Shown here piece after piece: positions 48,898 to 59,684 of a DNA stretch of 64,000 nt (position 1 is the first letter of the stretch; each line of letters starts with the position of its first letter). The position numbers and the translations under genes are program-made. This stretch comes from Metaphire vulgaris (Eukaryota; Annelida; Clitellata; Crassiclitellata; Megascolecidae), in contig CM030840.1 of NCBI GenBank assembly GCA_018105865.1, positions 11,070,294 to 11,134,293 on the forward strand. The letters are read 5' to 3'. The notes under the pieces are model-generated. The model saw nothing but the letters and a program-made list of their open reading frames with translations. It was not told where the DNA came from and did not search any database.

Positions 48898-49428
48898 GTA
48901 AAAGGATCCCGTACGAGCCGGGGTCCCCGTGTAGCTTCACCAGGGTCATTGAGATGCAGTACATGGTCTACGTGAACTTCTTCGGGTTCGTTCTCCCTCC
49001 TCTGGTCGCCATGTTCGCCATCTACGGATACATCTACACCGTCGTTCGTAGTCAGATGCAGAAGATCTGCGCTCTTCAACGGTTGTCAGCAGCAGCAGTA
49101 CCAGCAGCAGCAGCAGGCAGCGGAGGTGCATCGTCGTCGTCTCAGCCTCCGAAGACCGTCTCCAGCGGCGGCGGAGGTCGCAGGACCGCATCGGCCGACA
49201 TACAACCCGGCGAATTCTCCGTCCACGAAAACGGATTCCAACGGAACAGAAGTGCGTCATGCGCCGTCGCCGTGACGTCATCGAATCGTCATAGCGCAGA
49301 CGACTGTCGGACGATCAGAGAATCCGACAACATGAATTCGGAAGACATCAAAGAGATCAAAGAGATGAAGGCGGGGCAACTGACGTTCGTCACAAATGGC
49401 GATGGATCCGGTCAAAAATCGAATAATC
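48898..49428 (+). CDS. adenosine receptor-like GPCR, ECL2-TM5-long ICL3 exon
   Basis: The exon starts after TTTGACAG and encodes extracellular loop 2 with the disulfide Cys and adjacent Phe (SPCSFTRV; F168 of A2A equivalent). The A2A Glu169 position is Thr. TM5 reads MQYMVYVNFFGFVLPPL, close to the A2A MNYMVYFNFF. A very long third intracellular loop follows, with Ala, Ser, Gly and Gln runs (AAAVPAAAAGSGG). The 3' end is uncertain: the open frame continues to a stop at 49668-49670. The best phase-1 donor is TC|GTAAGA at 49429, the first of about nine repeated copies of that donor-like word. If intron 4 is retained, the protein ends after TM5. Compared with the short ICL3 of vertebrate A2 receptors, this loop is exceptionally long. 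Confidence 0.85.
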
Positions 49429-49600
49429 GTAAGAATATTCATAGTAATAATCGTAAGAATATTCATAATCGTAAGAATATTCATAGTAATAATCGTAAGA
49501 ATAATTATAGGAATAATCGTAAGAATGAATATAGGAATAATCGTAAGAATAATCATAGGAATAACCATATGAATAATCGTAAGAATACGGCGATTAACTG
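49425..49600 (+). repeat. 24-bp tandem repeat with donor-like GTAAGA in each unit
   Basis: About nine units of roughly 24 bp, each containing AATCGTAAGAATA, straddle the end of receptor exon 4. If translated, the units give Asn/Arg/Lys-rich octapeptides (NNRKNIHS-like). Each unit carries TC|GTAAGA in the same phase (phase 1), so every copy is a potential 5' splice site. The simplest reading is that intron 4 begins at the first copy and the rest is intronic. Confidence 0.75.
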
Positions 49601-49997
49601 TTCCTTACAGTCTGAGAATGATTTTCGTTATCAGTTTTGCTCAGTGATCGAGAAAGCAGTGGCTGTCTAACTACAGGGTCGCGCAAAAAGCCGGTCTAGT
49701 CACAGTTATGTTTGCATTTAATATAGTGAGTTTTTGCGCCACCCTGTATTTCTACCTCCAATTTTCCGACCTTCAGTGATGAGATCAGATTGATAAAACC
49801 AAACATTTCTATCCACACTGAGGATCGACCACGAACAGTGAGGCGGGGGGGGGTTAAAAACTCAACCACCCGGAATATCGAAAGATTTTTTAAATCTTAT
49901 TTTATTTTTACGGCGCGCAGTTTATGAAACGGCTAATATCAAATTCAAAGCTGCCACAAAATCGGAAAACCTATCAGATATCCGGTGATTTCTAGAC

Positions 49998-51230
49998 CAG
50001 GGTTTCCTAAACATTTTGGAACCGCGGTCTACTTCAGCGGTTTTGTAACGTGCCGCGACCTCAGTGTTTATTCTAGCCACCTAGACATGGGGGGGGCAAA
50101 GTTTCTCATGTTTGACAAGAAAAAATGGTCATCCTTATTTATGTTTCTCTTCTCAAAATACAAAAAGGTCATCTTTATTTATTTTTTCCTTCTTAAAATA
50201 CCTGACAAGCAGAAAAAATTATTATTGTATTTTTCCCTTTCTAAATACCTGACGAACAAATAAAAAGGTCATCCTTATATTCTTTCCCTCTCCAAGGGCA
50301 GCCCCCGTCGTCAATTTTTTTGGAAATTTCACCCCAAGCCAAAATATTAAAAAATTGGGATTTCTAACGTTGGGAGAGGGAAATTACCCCAGAGAAGGCC
50401 TAGAATAAACACTGCGAACCTAAATCATAGCATGCAATATTTTTTAAAATGCTTTACGCCATCCGGCGAACGTTAGTTGAAAAGAATATTCTGACTTTTG
50501 ATTAAATCGCAAAATAGAAGCCCTGATTCAATTTGAATGTAAATATGGCAACTATATTAGGTAGCATTATTTATTTTTTTGTCAAATAAGACAAAATGAG
50601 AGAAATAGCTATTGAAATTTTTTGTAAAAATATCTTTTTTTATAATTTAGCCAGAGGCATGCCTTTGTTACGCGCCTTAATAATCCTATGAGTATGGCGA
50701 AATCGCTTAACCGCCAGGTTATCACATCGCAATTGTTGGCTAGAGATTCCCTATTCTTAGTGGAGTTTCAGAGCAAAATGGTCGAATACGCTTTCCTTGC
50801 GTTATTGCAAAATAAGATTAATTTTAAGAAGTACTATAATAATAATTCGTGACAAGCACAGCATCAAAAGAGTAGTACACAACCAAAGATAACACAAATC
50901 AACTGAACAAAACAAAATAAAATAAAAACTAATAATGAACTAATAAACTACTATAGGCCTAGGCCTATAGTTTCCCAAACTTTTTGGAACTGGGACCCAC
51001 TTCAGCGACTAGGATAAACACTAATCATTTTAATATAAGCCGTGTATGAAGGATTGCAGGCATATGAATTTCTTAAAACCTAAGCCTACATGCAACTTTC
51101 AAGGCTCGTGACATTGTGGTGTTGGTTAGAAAATGACACTTTTAAATCTAATTTCGCGCTACCCCGCGACCCATTAGACTGAGCCATGCGACCCATTTTT
51201 GGGTCGCGACCCGCAGTTTGGGAAACACTG
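49998..51230. mobile_element. hAT element, 1.23 kb, TSD TTCTAGAC
   Basis: Ends CAGGGTTTCCTAAACA and GTTTGGGAAACACTG, perfect TTCTAGAC flanks. Third copy of the 18512 family, enlarged by the nested MITE at 50062-50414. Confidence 0.93.
50062..50414. mobile_element. nested hAT MITE
   Basis: Ends CAGTGTTTATTCTAGCC and CCTAGAATAAACACTG; flanks CGCGACCT and CGAACCTA are a worn duplication. Carries three recurrent-word variants. Copy of 9155-9504. Confidence 0.85.
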
Positions 51231-51498
51231 TTCTAGACTACACGAGAAATTAATTTTGAAAACGAAGAATTTGTAGCCGAAAATTTCGTGACAATTAGCA
51301 AATTCTGGTCCAATGGCATTTTACTTTTCAAGTACAGTAGACTAGTTACCAGTCATTACAGCCTGTCCCAGATTAATGGCATAACACAACGGTTGTAGGC
51401 CTATAACAACCTACGTTGCTGATTGCCTAGATCGGAGATAAGCGCCAGACTCCAACACTCGAACTCGAGTACGGGACCTACCAAATTAAAGAGTAGAC

Positions 51499-51665
51499 CA
51501 GGGTTATTTCTAGGATTTTCAATTTGAGGGGGGTGTCGGTATATTTTGGGGGTCCTTGCCGAAAAAGTCTGACAAGCAAAAAAAATAATCCCAAGCTCAG
51601 ATTGGGGGGAGTGTTGGGGTGTCGGTCTCAGATTGGGGGAGTTTAAAGGGTGTAAAATATTCCTG
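51499..51665. mobile_element. hAT MITE close to receptor exon 5, TSD GAGTAGAC
   Basis: Starts CAGGGTTATTTCTAGG, ends AAATATTCCTG, perfect GAGTAGAC flanks. It ends about 57 bases before the acceptor at 51722. Confidence 0.85.
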
Positions 51666-51722
51666 GAGTAGACACTATTGTCGTGCACTGGGTAATGATC
51701 GTATTGGTCTGATTGAATGTAG

Positions 51723-52212
51723 TCACAGAGGAAGAAGAAGAAGGAGAAGAAGTAAGACTTCGTGGATGCAATTCTCAGTCGAATGAGAGCGACAAGCAGC
51801 GATGTGAGCTGCGGTCGTCTGCAGAGAGAGAATCCTGTTCCATCGAATTCTGCGATCGGACGATGACGAGGAAGAACGCCGCCTTCACCTGGAAGAAGGA
51901 GATCAGGGCGGCCAAATGGTTCGCCGTCGTCCTAACCATCTTCACCGTTTGCTGGTTGCCGCTGCACATCATGAACTGCATCACGGTGTTCAGCGGTCGG
52001 ATGCTGTGCGCCGACTGCGTCACGTTCGCCGCCCTGATGAGTCACGTCAACTCCGCCGTCAATCCCGTGCTCTACGCCTACTCCAATTCGAAGTTCTCGG
52101 CCGTGTTCCGTCGAATGCTGCGACTCAAAGTCACTCAGTCCAGTTTCAGGAACCGATCCTCCTTTCTGCCGACCCCCACCGATGCTCCGAAGACGCGACC
52201 AGCGTTTCGATG

Positions 52213-52213
<1 letters not shown>
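51723..52213 (+). CDS. adenosine receptor-like GPCR, TM6-TM7 and C-terminal exon
   Basis: The last coding exon begins with a Glu-rich ICL3 stretch (TEEEEEGEEV) and then TM6, FTVCWLPLHIMNCIT, which keeps toggle Trp6.48 plus His and Asn equivalent to A2A H250 and N253. TM7 reads MSHVNSAVNPVLYAY, with the Ser-His pair (S277/H278) and NPxxY. A helix-8-like FRRMLRLK follows and the tail is short, ending TRPAFR at a TGA (52211-52213). Acceptors in the right phase exist at 51722 and 51728. With the first, the whole five-exon model is 1,623 nt (540 residues). A CA microsatellite starts directly after the stop. No AATAAA is visible before the next transposon. A hAT MITE ends about 50 bases upstream of the acceptor. 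Confidence 0.88.

Positions 52214-52246
<33 letters not shown>
52214..52246. repeat. (CA)n microsatellite at receptor stop
   Basis: Starts directly after the TGA. Confidence 0.9.
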
Positions 52247-52247
<1 letters not shown>

Positions 52248-52598
52248 ACACACTGACACACTGATGCGTCTATTCCAGCGTCAATTTAGAATCTATTTTA
52301 AAAATTAGACTTAAGTCCGTACTTTATACTCAGGAAATCAAAAGACTGAAGACATCTCTACCTGCTGCTGCTGCTGCTGCTTCTGGCTCGCTGTCATGTC
52401 ATCCGGAGTGGAACGGCCATTGATATTGACGATTTCAATATGCAGGCGTGTCCGTGGGACGAGGCGTCCCATGAGAATCTCATCGGATTCGTCCCATGGG
52501 ATGGGATGGAACAGCAATGGGACTCATGGGACAGAGCTACTCTTAATTTTTAATTTATTTTTTACCTTTTTGAAGCTTTTTATTCTGCGTTTCTTCAT

Positions 52599-52599
52599 A

Positions 52600-52676
<77 letters not shown>

Positions 52677-53935
52677 TAGACAATTTATATAGCGTCGTAC
52701 GCATGGCGTCTACCAAAGTCAAGGGCGCTGTACATATTTAACATTCATAAGAAGTCGCAAATAAATGTGTCTTGAAGTTCTTCGTGAATTGATCGTAGGA
52801 GTTCGACGAGGTTACAGTGTCCGGTGTAGAGCGTTCCACAGCCGCGGATTTCCCCCTTACAACCGAATGCTCGCCAAACTTTGACGTCTTCGCAGGAGGT
52901 GGAACCGCCAGAAGAACACGGCTGCTCGAACGTAATTGACGACGTCTTTCCGTCAGCGATTGTCTGTGAAGAAGTGTGGAAAGGTATTCTGGACACGTTG
53001 GGTGGTGAAGCGCGCGGAACGACAGCATGCACCGCCTGTATACGTAATCCTCTCGTGGTACTTTCAGCCAATTGTAGTTCGTTTTTCAGTAGCGGAGTAA
53101 CATGTTCCGTCGTTCTGAGTCTGTATATCAGCCTGACCGACGCGTTCATCGCCCTCTGCAACCGCCCGAGCTGTGTTTCAGGTAGACCAATGAGTACACT
53201 GATGCAATAATCGATTCTCTGCAACGCCATTGCCCGAACAAGCATTGTCGTCGTGCTTGTCGGAAGATATCTCAGTACCTCCTTGATTTGTCGTCGCAGT
53301 TGGTAATAACAGGACGCGGTCAGCTGGCCGATATGTCCGGCAAACGAGAGTGTCTCGTCAAGCCGGACTCCGAGGAGGCGAAGTTCGACGACCGGGTGAA
53401 CCGCGGTATACCGGTCACTCGGATCGGATCCCGCGTGATGTGATGCCTCCTCCTTGGGGAGGGTCGACACCCACAGAAACTCAGTCTTACTCGGATTCAA
53501 CATCAACCGATTTGCTTCCATCCACTTGTCGACCTTGAGTATAGCATCGACCATCTTGGCTCGAAGACAATCCATCTCGCTCAGCAGACAATCGGCGTAG
53601 ATCTGGATGACATCGGCAAAGGCATGAGGCGTCAACCCCGCCTCTCGAATGACCTCGACCACATCGGCTACAAACAGTATGAACAACAAAGCACTGAACC
53701 TTGCGGCACCCCACTGTGTATACAGGGCGGGAGATGGTCTGTTGTCCTTTCCAAGAGACCGATTGTGTCATTCCGTTCAGATAGTCAGCCAACCAAGCCA
53801 GAACAGAACCACCTAATCCGTAAGAACACTGGAATCGCCGTATCAGGATTTCATGGTTGACCGTATCAAAAGCGGACGACAGATCCAGAAGGCCTATAGC
53901 AGCGCCAGCCGTCCATAATGTTTGCATCTATATTA
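52599..53935 (-). mobile_element. L2/CR1-like LINE, truncated, AAT tail
   Basis: Minus-strand RT: LLDLSSAFDTVNHEIL (53880), LADYLNG, a frameshift near 53690, LFILFVADVV, AFADVIQIYADC where the catalytic YADD is expected (FADV), LNPSKTEFLW and LGVRLDETLSF, then the post-RT end to 52745. The 3' end CGCTATATAAATTG plus (AAT)n is typical of the group. The mutated active site and frameshift make it dead. Confidence 0.88.
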
Positions 53936-54177
53936 TTTTTGTGGTGAGACATAAAAGTTAATAAAGTTAATAAATTCTGTCGTTTTACGTGTCTCTTTGT
54001 ACATGTAGTCCTATTTAGTAGACATTAAACCTAAACTTTCATAAATTTCATAATTCATAATTTCATATGAACTGTATTACACATGATTAATATTTCATAT
54101 TAATATTATAATGGGAATCCCATGGAACGATGGGATGGGATGGGACATGCATGAATTGCCATGGAATGGGATGGGAA

Positions 54178-54754
54178 CAGCGTTGTTTCAGTTATTGATT
54201 ATTTTTCAGTTACAGTTAGAGTTTTTGAAATTATTTTTAAGTTATAGTTGCAGTTAAAGTTATTATCATTTTTCAGTTACAGTTTCAGTTACAGTTGTTT
54301 ATTTTTCAGTTATTTTCAGTTAATCGCCATTGAACACATTAATGAAATTTCGACGTTTTTCTTAATACACAATCACCCTGTTCTCTCTAATTGTTTGAAA
54401 AATCTACTGATATGTAAATATTTTCATATGCATGTCCATCAAAACGTCCATCAAATCATGACATAAAAATATTGTAAGCATGTCATGTATTTACAATATG
54501 ATATTAAAACATCATAGATTCATTTAGCGTAAGAAACCCACGATGCTCCAAGTTGGCAGACAGTAATAGTATGCAACTATATAAAACCCTACAATTATTT
54601 TTCAGTTATTTTAGCTATTTCAGTTATTTATTTTTCAGTTACAGTTACATTTATTGACATATTTCAGTTACAGTTTCAGTTACAGTTAACTGATTTGTTA
54701 TTTTTCAGTTAACTGATATTTTAGTTACAGTTAAAGTTAACTGAAACAACACTG
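54178..54754. mobile_element. nested hAT element, TSD GATGGGAA
   Basis: Ends CAGCGTTGTTTCAGTTA and TAACTGAAACAACACTG, perfect GATGGGAA flanks. Short relative of 42578-43870. Confidence 0.93.
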
Positions 54755-54799
54755 GATGGGAATGGGACAGAAAAACCTGTCTCATGGGCAAGCTTGCTA

Positions 54800-55680
54800 A
54801 TATGACCAAATACAATATATGACTACAGGACCTTCTAAATAAATTAGCGATAGTAAGCTAAAGAAAAGGCTTAAAGAGTAAAATAAAAAGACCTTCTGCA
54901 TGGCGATTACTAAAAAGTGTGGAGGGGGAACGGAAGGCCGGAAAGGGAGTGGTTGAGAAGAGATTGGGAATGGGAAAGAGAGTGAGGGAGGAAGAGGGAG
55001 AGGTCTACATGATGGCCAATACCAAATTGTGAATTATTGAGCCATATTAAATGGCGATACTCCGACCACGTAATGAGAAATAATTTTAAAAAACATAGCA
55101 GGATCTGTGATGGCAGGACTAGCAGAAGGCACAAGGAAATGCGGCTGACATAAAGAAGTATTTTGGCAACATAACATCACTACGTGAGCGTCCTTGCTTA
55201 ACCCCTTAACCGTGTATTTAACTGTAACTCAATGTAAAATGGACGGATATATCGGGATCTCCAGTTAAGGGGTTAACAATCGACCTTTTCACTTATGCGC
55301 AGTTCAGAACAGAAGGCAATAGGCGTTACCCGTTTTGCGTACCAACCTCCGAGTGGCACAGCAAGGTTTTGGAGACCCTTGCACAGAGTTTCGGTGGTGG
55401 GCCCTGGAAACTGCCTTCGACGTTGACATATTTTACAGTTTCGTTAGGCAACTAATAATAATAACTAATATTAATCAATCAACCAATCAATTAAAAAACT
55501 TCTATGGCGCCAATATCACAAAACCAAGAGCATCAGCCGATAGCGCAGGAGAGCCAAACAGAATTAGAGCATAGGTCAATCCGGAAAATCAGTCAGAAGA
55601 GCGGAGAAGCAATCTAAGGGGGATAAGTCAAGTCAAACAGGTGTGTTTTAAGACCGGATCTGAAAGATGATAAAGTGTTA
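54800..55680. other. unannotated stretch
   Basis: An inverse pair around CCCTTAACCGTG and AGTTAAGGGGTTAA near 55203-55276 suggests a small foldback. No gene seen. Confidence 0.45.
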
Positions 55681-55836
55681 GTTACAGAGCCGTACAAAGC
55701 CATAATTGCGCCCTGTGCCCAGCATGAATCTGGCGCCCCACCCTCAAATTTTGTGACCTAGATAAATTGTAATATGACACGCAATATTAATAGGCCTATA
55801 CAAGACATTGAAATAACTATTAATTCATATAGACCT

Positions 55837-56407
55837 CAGAGATGGGCACAATTAGACAAAAATCTAATCAATTAGAATTAGAATTAGTTGCTTCTAGCAC
55901 CTAATTGATTAGCATTAGAATTAGTTCTACACTTTGTTCAATTAATTAGAATTAGCATTAGCTGCTGTCTAATCAATTAGAATTACAATTAGATTCTCGA
56001 TGTTCGCGATACAGTTGACACACCACGCAAAACAGTTTTAAAATACTAATTTAATATCTGCAGTAATTGCATGCAGCTGCAAATGGTTGGAAATGGCTGG
56101 CATTTCCAGTTGTCAACAGCAATCACACAAAACACTTAATCTATCAGCTGTAAGTTTTTCCTTGCTAATGCTACCATGATCATCTCAGCGTTATACTATG
56201 AGCATGCGTTTCAACATTATTCTCAGGCTGCCTCGGATGGCTAATTGTCATGTAATTAAAACATAATTAGAATTAGCAGGTAAATTCTAATTGATTAGAA
56301 TTACGATTAGCTGATAAAATTTGCCAATTGATTACAATTAGAATTAGCTGGTCATCTAATTGATTAGCTAATCAATTACTTCCTAATTGATTAATTACCC
56401 ATCTCTG
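55837..56407. mobile_element. nested hAT MITE, TSD ATAGACCT
   Basis: Ends CAGAGATGGGCACAATTAG and TAATTACCCATCTCTG, perfect ATAGACCT flanks; dense AATTAGAATTAG subterminal repeats. Confidence 0.93.
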
Positions 56408-56892
56408 ATAGACCTAAGCACCACTTTCGGCATTTTATGTGTATTTCCTTCCGGATCTTCTCGCTTCTGTTCTGGGTCATGTCCTTTTAAATGGCACCTA
56501 ACCTTGTCGCACATTGGCGGCCACGTTAGGAGATCGTGAAATCGAAAACTGTTCGGCATTTCAGCTTGATCTGGATTTGCATGCTGGAAAATAGGAAGCA
56601 TGGACTCATCAGTTTTTTTTCTGCTGTGAGTTCTGAAAATTGGGCAGAAATTTCGTTAGGTCTAATATCACTGGACACTGGCATCCCTAACACAATGTCT
56701 TTAGTCATGACTGTTGCAGCTAAAGTTAGCTCGCCTCGTTGCATATAAATGTCATTTTCAGTTATTTCATTGTCGCTTACCTTTGGAGCCTCCAAATCTA
56801 ATCTTTCGAGAAATTTTGGATGTGAGTCATGTGACGTAGAAGTCCGAGGAAACCATTTCTTCCATTGATGTTCTTTACGATTACTCTTTCGC

Positions 56893-57813
56893 AGTGTTAG
56901 GAAAGATCACTTGTAAAATGATCTTGATCAAAGATCAAGATCACTAGAGAGAAATTGATCTAAGATCAAGATCAAAGATCACTAGAGTATAAATGATCTA
57001 AGATCAAGATCACTTTAAAAGTGATCTAAGATCAAAGATCATACAAATATAGTTATTATATCATGTATGACGTGTCACGTATGATAACGATACAAATGTC
57101 CACTGTACGATGCATGTAAACTTTTGTAATACTAAGTTACTAAATCAACTGAAAACAGTTCATTTTTAGTAACTAACTGTCAGTTCTCAGTCAACTGTTG
57201 AACACGGCAGTTCATTTTCAGCATGAGCAGACGCTCAAACGTTGCGTCAGACAACCTGTTTCTTCGCGGTGTAGCTATCAAACCTCCAATACTAAAAAGT
57301 CTTTCGACAGGCGCAGAAGATGGCAGGGTTGTGTTATATTTCACAAGTGCTGCCTTGACATGTGGGTATGCCAACAGGCTAGAAAGTTCCTTATTTGGGT
57401 TATTCAGGTAGTGCATAACCTCTATCTTGACTGCATTTTCACGACCAGTTGCAATTAAGCAAGCCTCCCACTGAGTCCCCAGTGGCAGTGCCAGTACTAA
57501 TGTCAGGCCATACCCATAATCCTCATCATCTGCACCGGCTGCAAACATGATCATTGAGGTCCGAATGCTTGATTTGTCCGCCATTTTACAATCAATAGAA
57601 GTTCGTTGATTGATTGACTTAGTTGGGAGAAATCGTATAATTTGATCTTTGATCTTCTGTTGATAATAAAGATCAAGATCACCGAAAAAGTGATTTAAAA
57701 TCAGAGTCAAAGATCACTAGTAAAAAGTGATCTAGATCAAAGATCAAAGATCATGAATTGTGATCTTAGATCGTGATCTTTGATCTTTTGATCTAAGATC
57801 ATTCCTAACACTG
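56893..57813 (-). mobile_element. nested hAT element with transposase C-terminus, TSD CTCTTTCG
   Basis: Ends CAGTGTTAGGAAAGATCAC and GATCATTCCTAACACTG, perfect CTCTTTCG flanks, GATCTAAGATC subterminal repeats. It keeps the tail of a transposase at 57180-57710. Confidence 0.95.
57180..57710 (-). pseudogene. hAT transposase C-terminal dimerisation region
   Basis: The last about 80 residues hold the hAT dimerisation motifs SSAPVERLFSIGG and RRNRLSDATFERLLMLKMN. The catalytic RNase H-like core is absent: only about 176 codons remain of an expected 600 or more, so it cannot transpose by itself. Presumably an internal deletion derivative mobilised in trans. Confidence 0.88.
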
Positions 57814-58619
57814 CTCTTTCGCCGTCGATTCACAATTTCTGAAAGCTGCGCCGGATAGTTTTTTCGAAGAACTCATTTTGTATACATCAATAAAGTATTT
57901 AACAAAATACCTAGATGAACACTATCAAGATGTAACAAATTTTGTCTACGGTACTTCTTTCGCCTACTATTAGAGTCTGCTCTGATGGCTTTATACAAAC
58001 AACGTTTATAGACTGCAGGGCGACTTCTCAGTTCAAAAGGTCAATTTCTGAATTTGACCTTTTGTCTTGTCATTGACCTGTGAGGTCGTCCTGCAGATGA
58101 AACTTCGCTCCTCTTGCGAAATACTTTCGGAAGACATCCCGAACGACATCTAAGCAGACTAGCACGAACGGGTATGAGATGTTTCAGCCACCTGCTGGCT
58201 GCAGCTATCAACCCCCAGGGTGATAGATCTTCAGCGTCTGTGAGACAGTCAGAGGAAAGAGAGATGAATTGCAGTTTCCATACCGAGGCGATGCCTGACA
58301 TACCTGAAATTCCTTAATGTGGACGGGCGGTTCATAGACCAGCTGAATACAACGATTAGAGACTTCAATCTCTGTTAAAATCCTATATAGATAGTATGTA
58401 GTGTGTATACACAGATTTACAGAGGAATGTAAAAGTGAGCCAAAACCAAAGAAAGTTAGGCTATACCATAATTTCCCAAATTTGACTTTATTTGCTCAAT
58501 GCGGGCAGAAAGCAAAGTAAATCATAAATTTTCCATGAATGATTCTGAAATTTGCGCCCCTTCTAACCTTGCGCCCTGTGCCTAGGCACAGTAGGCATCC
58601 CCTTTGTACGGCTCTGGTC

Positions 58620-59560
58620 ATGACCCCATAAGCCAATGTTATTTACCAGGAACTTAGCTGCGACATATAATTAGCAGAGTAACTAAGCACGCAGGGAGCT
58701 CGATTCAAGGAATTTCAGCTTCTGTCTAGCTTCAGGAATTTTCCAGATAAGTTTTTCTTAGAAGTTCCTCAACCGAAGATATTACGCGGATGTTGATCCA
58801 GGCGATATAAATTGATCGTCTGTAGACCAGCAATCAAAGCACTGCGAAGTTTCCGTTAGAAAGACGGAAGAAGAAAAGTTACAGAGAAAGAAAAGCTGAC
58901 GTCGCTTTCATCGACTAACATCGTCTGGTAATCGTCTGCTACTTCGTATTCTGATATTTTTCATCAGCAAAATCTTTTATATCCTATTACATTTCCAGGA
59001 TCTCAGTATAATTTTTAGTTATCTAACCGAATGGAAATTTCAAAAAGCAGCTAAACAGTAGCTCTTAATTTAAAATAATATAATTGGTAGAACGATTTGT
59101 GCTTTTATATAGGAAATCGACCCGTTTCAAAATGTTTGTCCTTGCGACTTGTTGATGGTCATTGCAAAAGCAGAGAAATGTGATGGGGAGGAGGGGGATA
59201 ACCGGATATATGAATTATGTTGGCCAATGATATTCGGTTTGTGTGGAGTAGTTCACACTGTATGAAGGAACGAGAGGAAGGCGGGAAAGGGAAAGGGAGA
59301 GCAATAGGGAGAGATGGGATAATGAAGAGAGAGAGACTTTGAGAAGAGATAGTGTTTGTGTGTTATAGTAGCAGAGGGAGGAAAGAAAAGAGGTTGAGAG
59401 TTAAGTAAATGGGGAAAGAAGGTAGTGATGAAAAAATACAGGAATGAGAGGGAAGGTAGAGTTGTTAGGGAGGGAGGGAAGGAGAAGGGACGGAGAAGGG
59501 ATTGATTGGAAAAAGTGAGGAGACAGGCTCATACATATATGTTATGTATACTGTATTATA
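58620..59560. other. intergenic stretch upstream of the secreted-protein gene
   Basis: Purine-rich GGGAGAG-like sequence at 59250-59520. No gene seen. Confidence 0.5.
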
Positions 59561-59566
59561 TATATG

Positions 59567-59622
59567 TGTGTACTGATTTTGGGGGTATATATACCGATAT
59601 ACTCCCCGTCGTTACGCCTCTG
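59567..59622. mobile_element. truncated hAT MITE end about 60 bp before the secreted-protein ATG
   Basis: TACTGATTTTGGGGGTATAT to CGTCGTTACGCCTCTG matches the right end of 27415-27600. Confidence 0.7.
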
Positions 59623-59684
59623 GTAAGTACACAGACGATCGAGTTTCGATTTCAGTCGCTTTTGTCTTTGTAATAAGGTTGAAG

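Larger units (their letters stand above)
52443..54796. mobile_element. hAT-like element with CATGGGA repeats, hosting a LINE and a hAT
   Basis: Ends CAGGCGTGTCCGTGGGAC and GTCTCATGGGCAAGCTTG, imperfect inverses, with GGGATGGGA words on both sides. Flanks TCAATATG and CTAATATG match at 6 of 8. Confidence 0.6.
55685..58616 (-). mobile_element. hAT element of about 2.9 kb with decayed transposase, hosting two hATs
   Basis: Inverted ends CAGAGCCGTACAAAG with following GCGCCCTGTGCC blocks. Minus-strand pieces (57880 down, then 56820-56395) read like an N-terminal segment of TTF/ZMYM-type hAT transposases (TWPPMCDKVR; LEAPKVSDNE), with stops. The 8-bp flanks do not match. Inserts at 55837-56407 and 56893-57813. 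Confidence 0.6.

Noticed and set aside
49425..49600. CRISPR-like regular repeats
   Set aside because: Continuous 24-bp tandem units without unique spacers, in an animal gene.
52881..53860. Plus-strand frames opposite the LINE
   Set aside because: Antisense shadows of the minus-strand reverse transcriptase.
55685..58616. 8-bp duplication for the large CAGAGCCGTAC element
   Set aside because: GTTAGTTA and GTCATGAC agree at only about half the positions.
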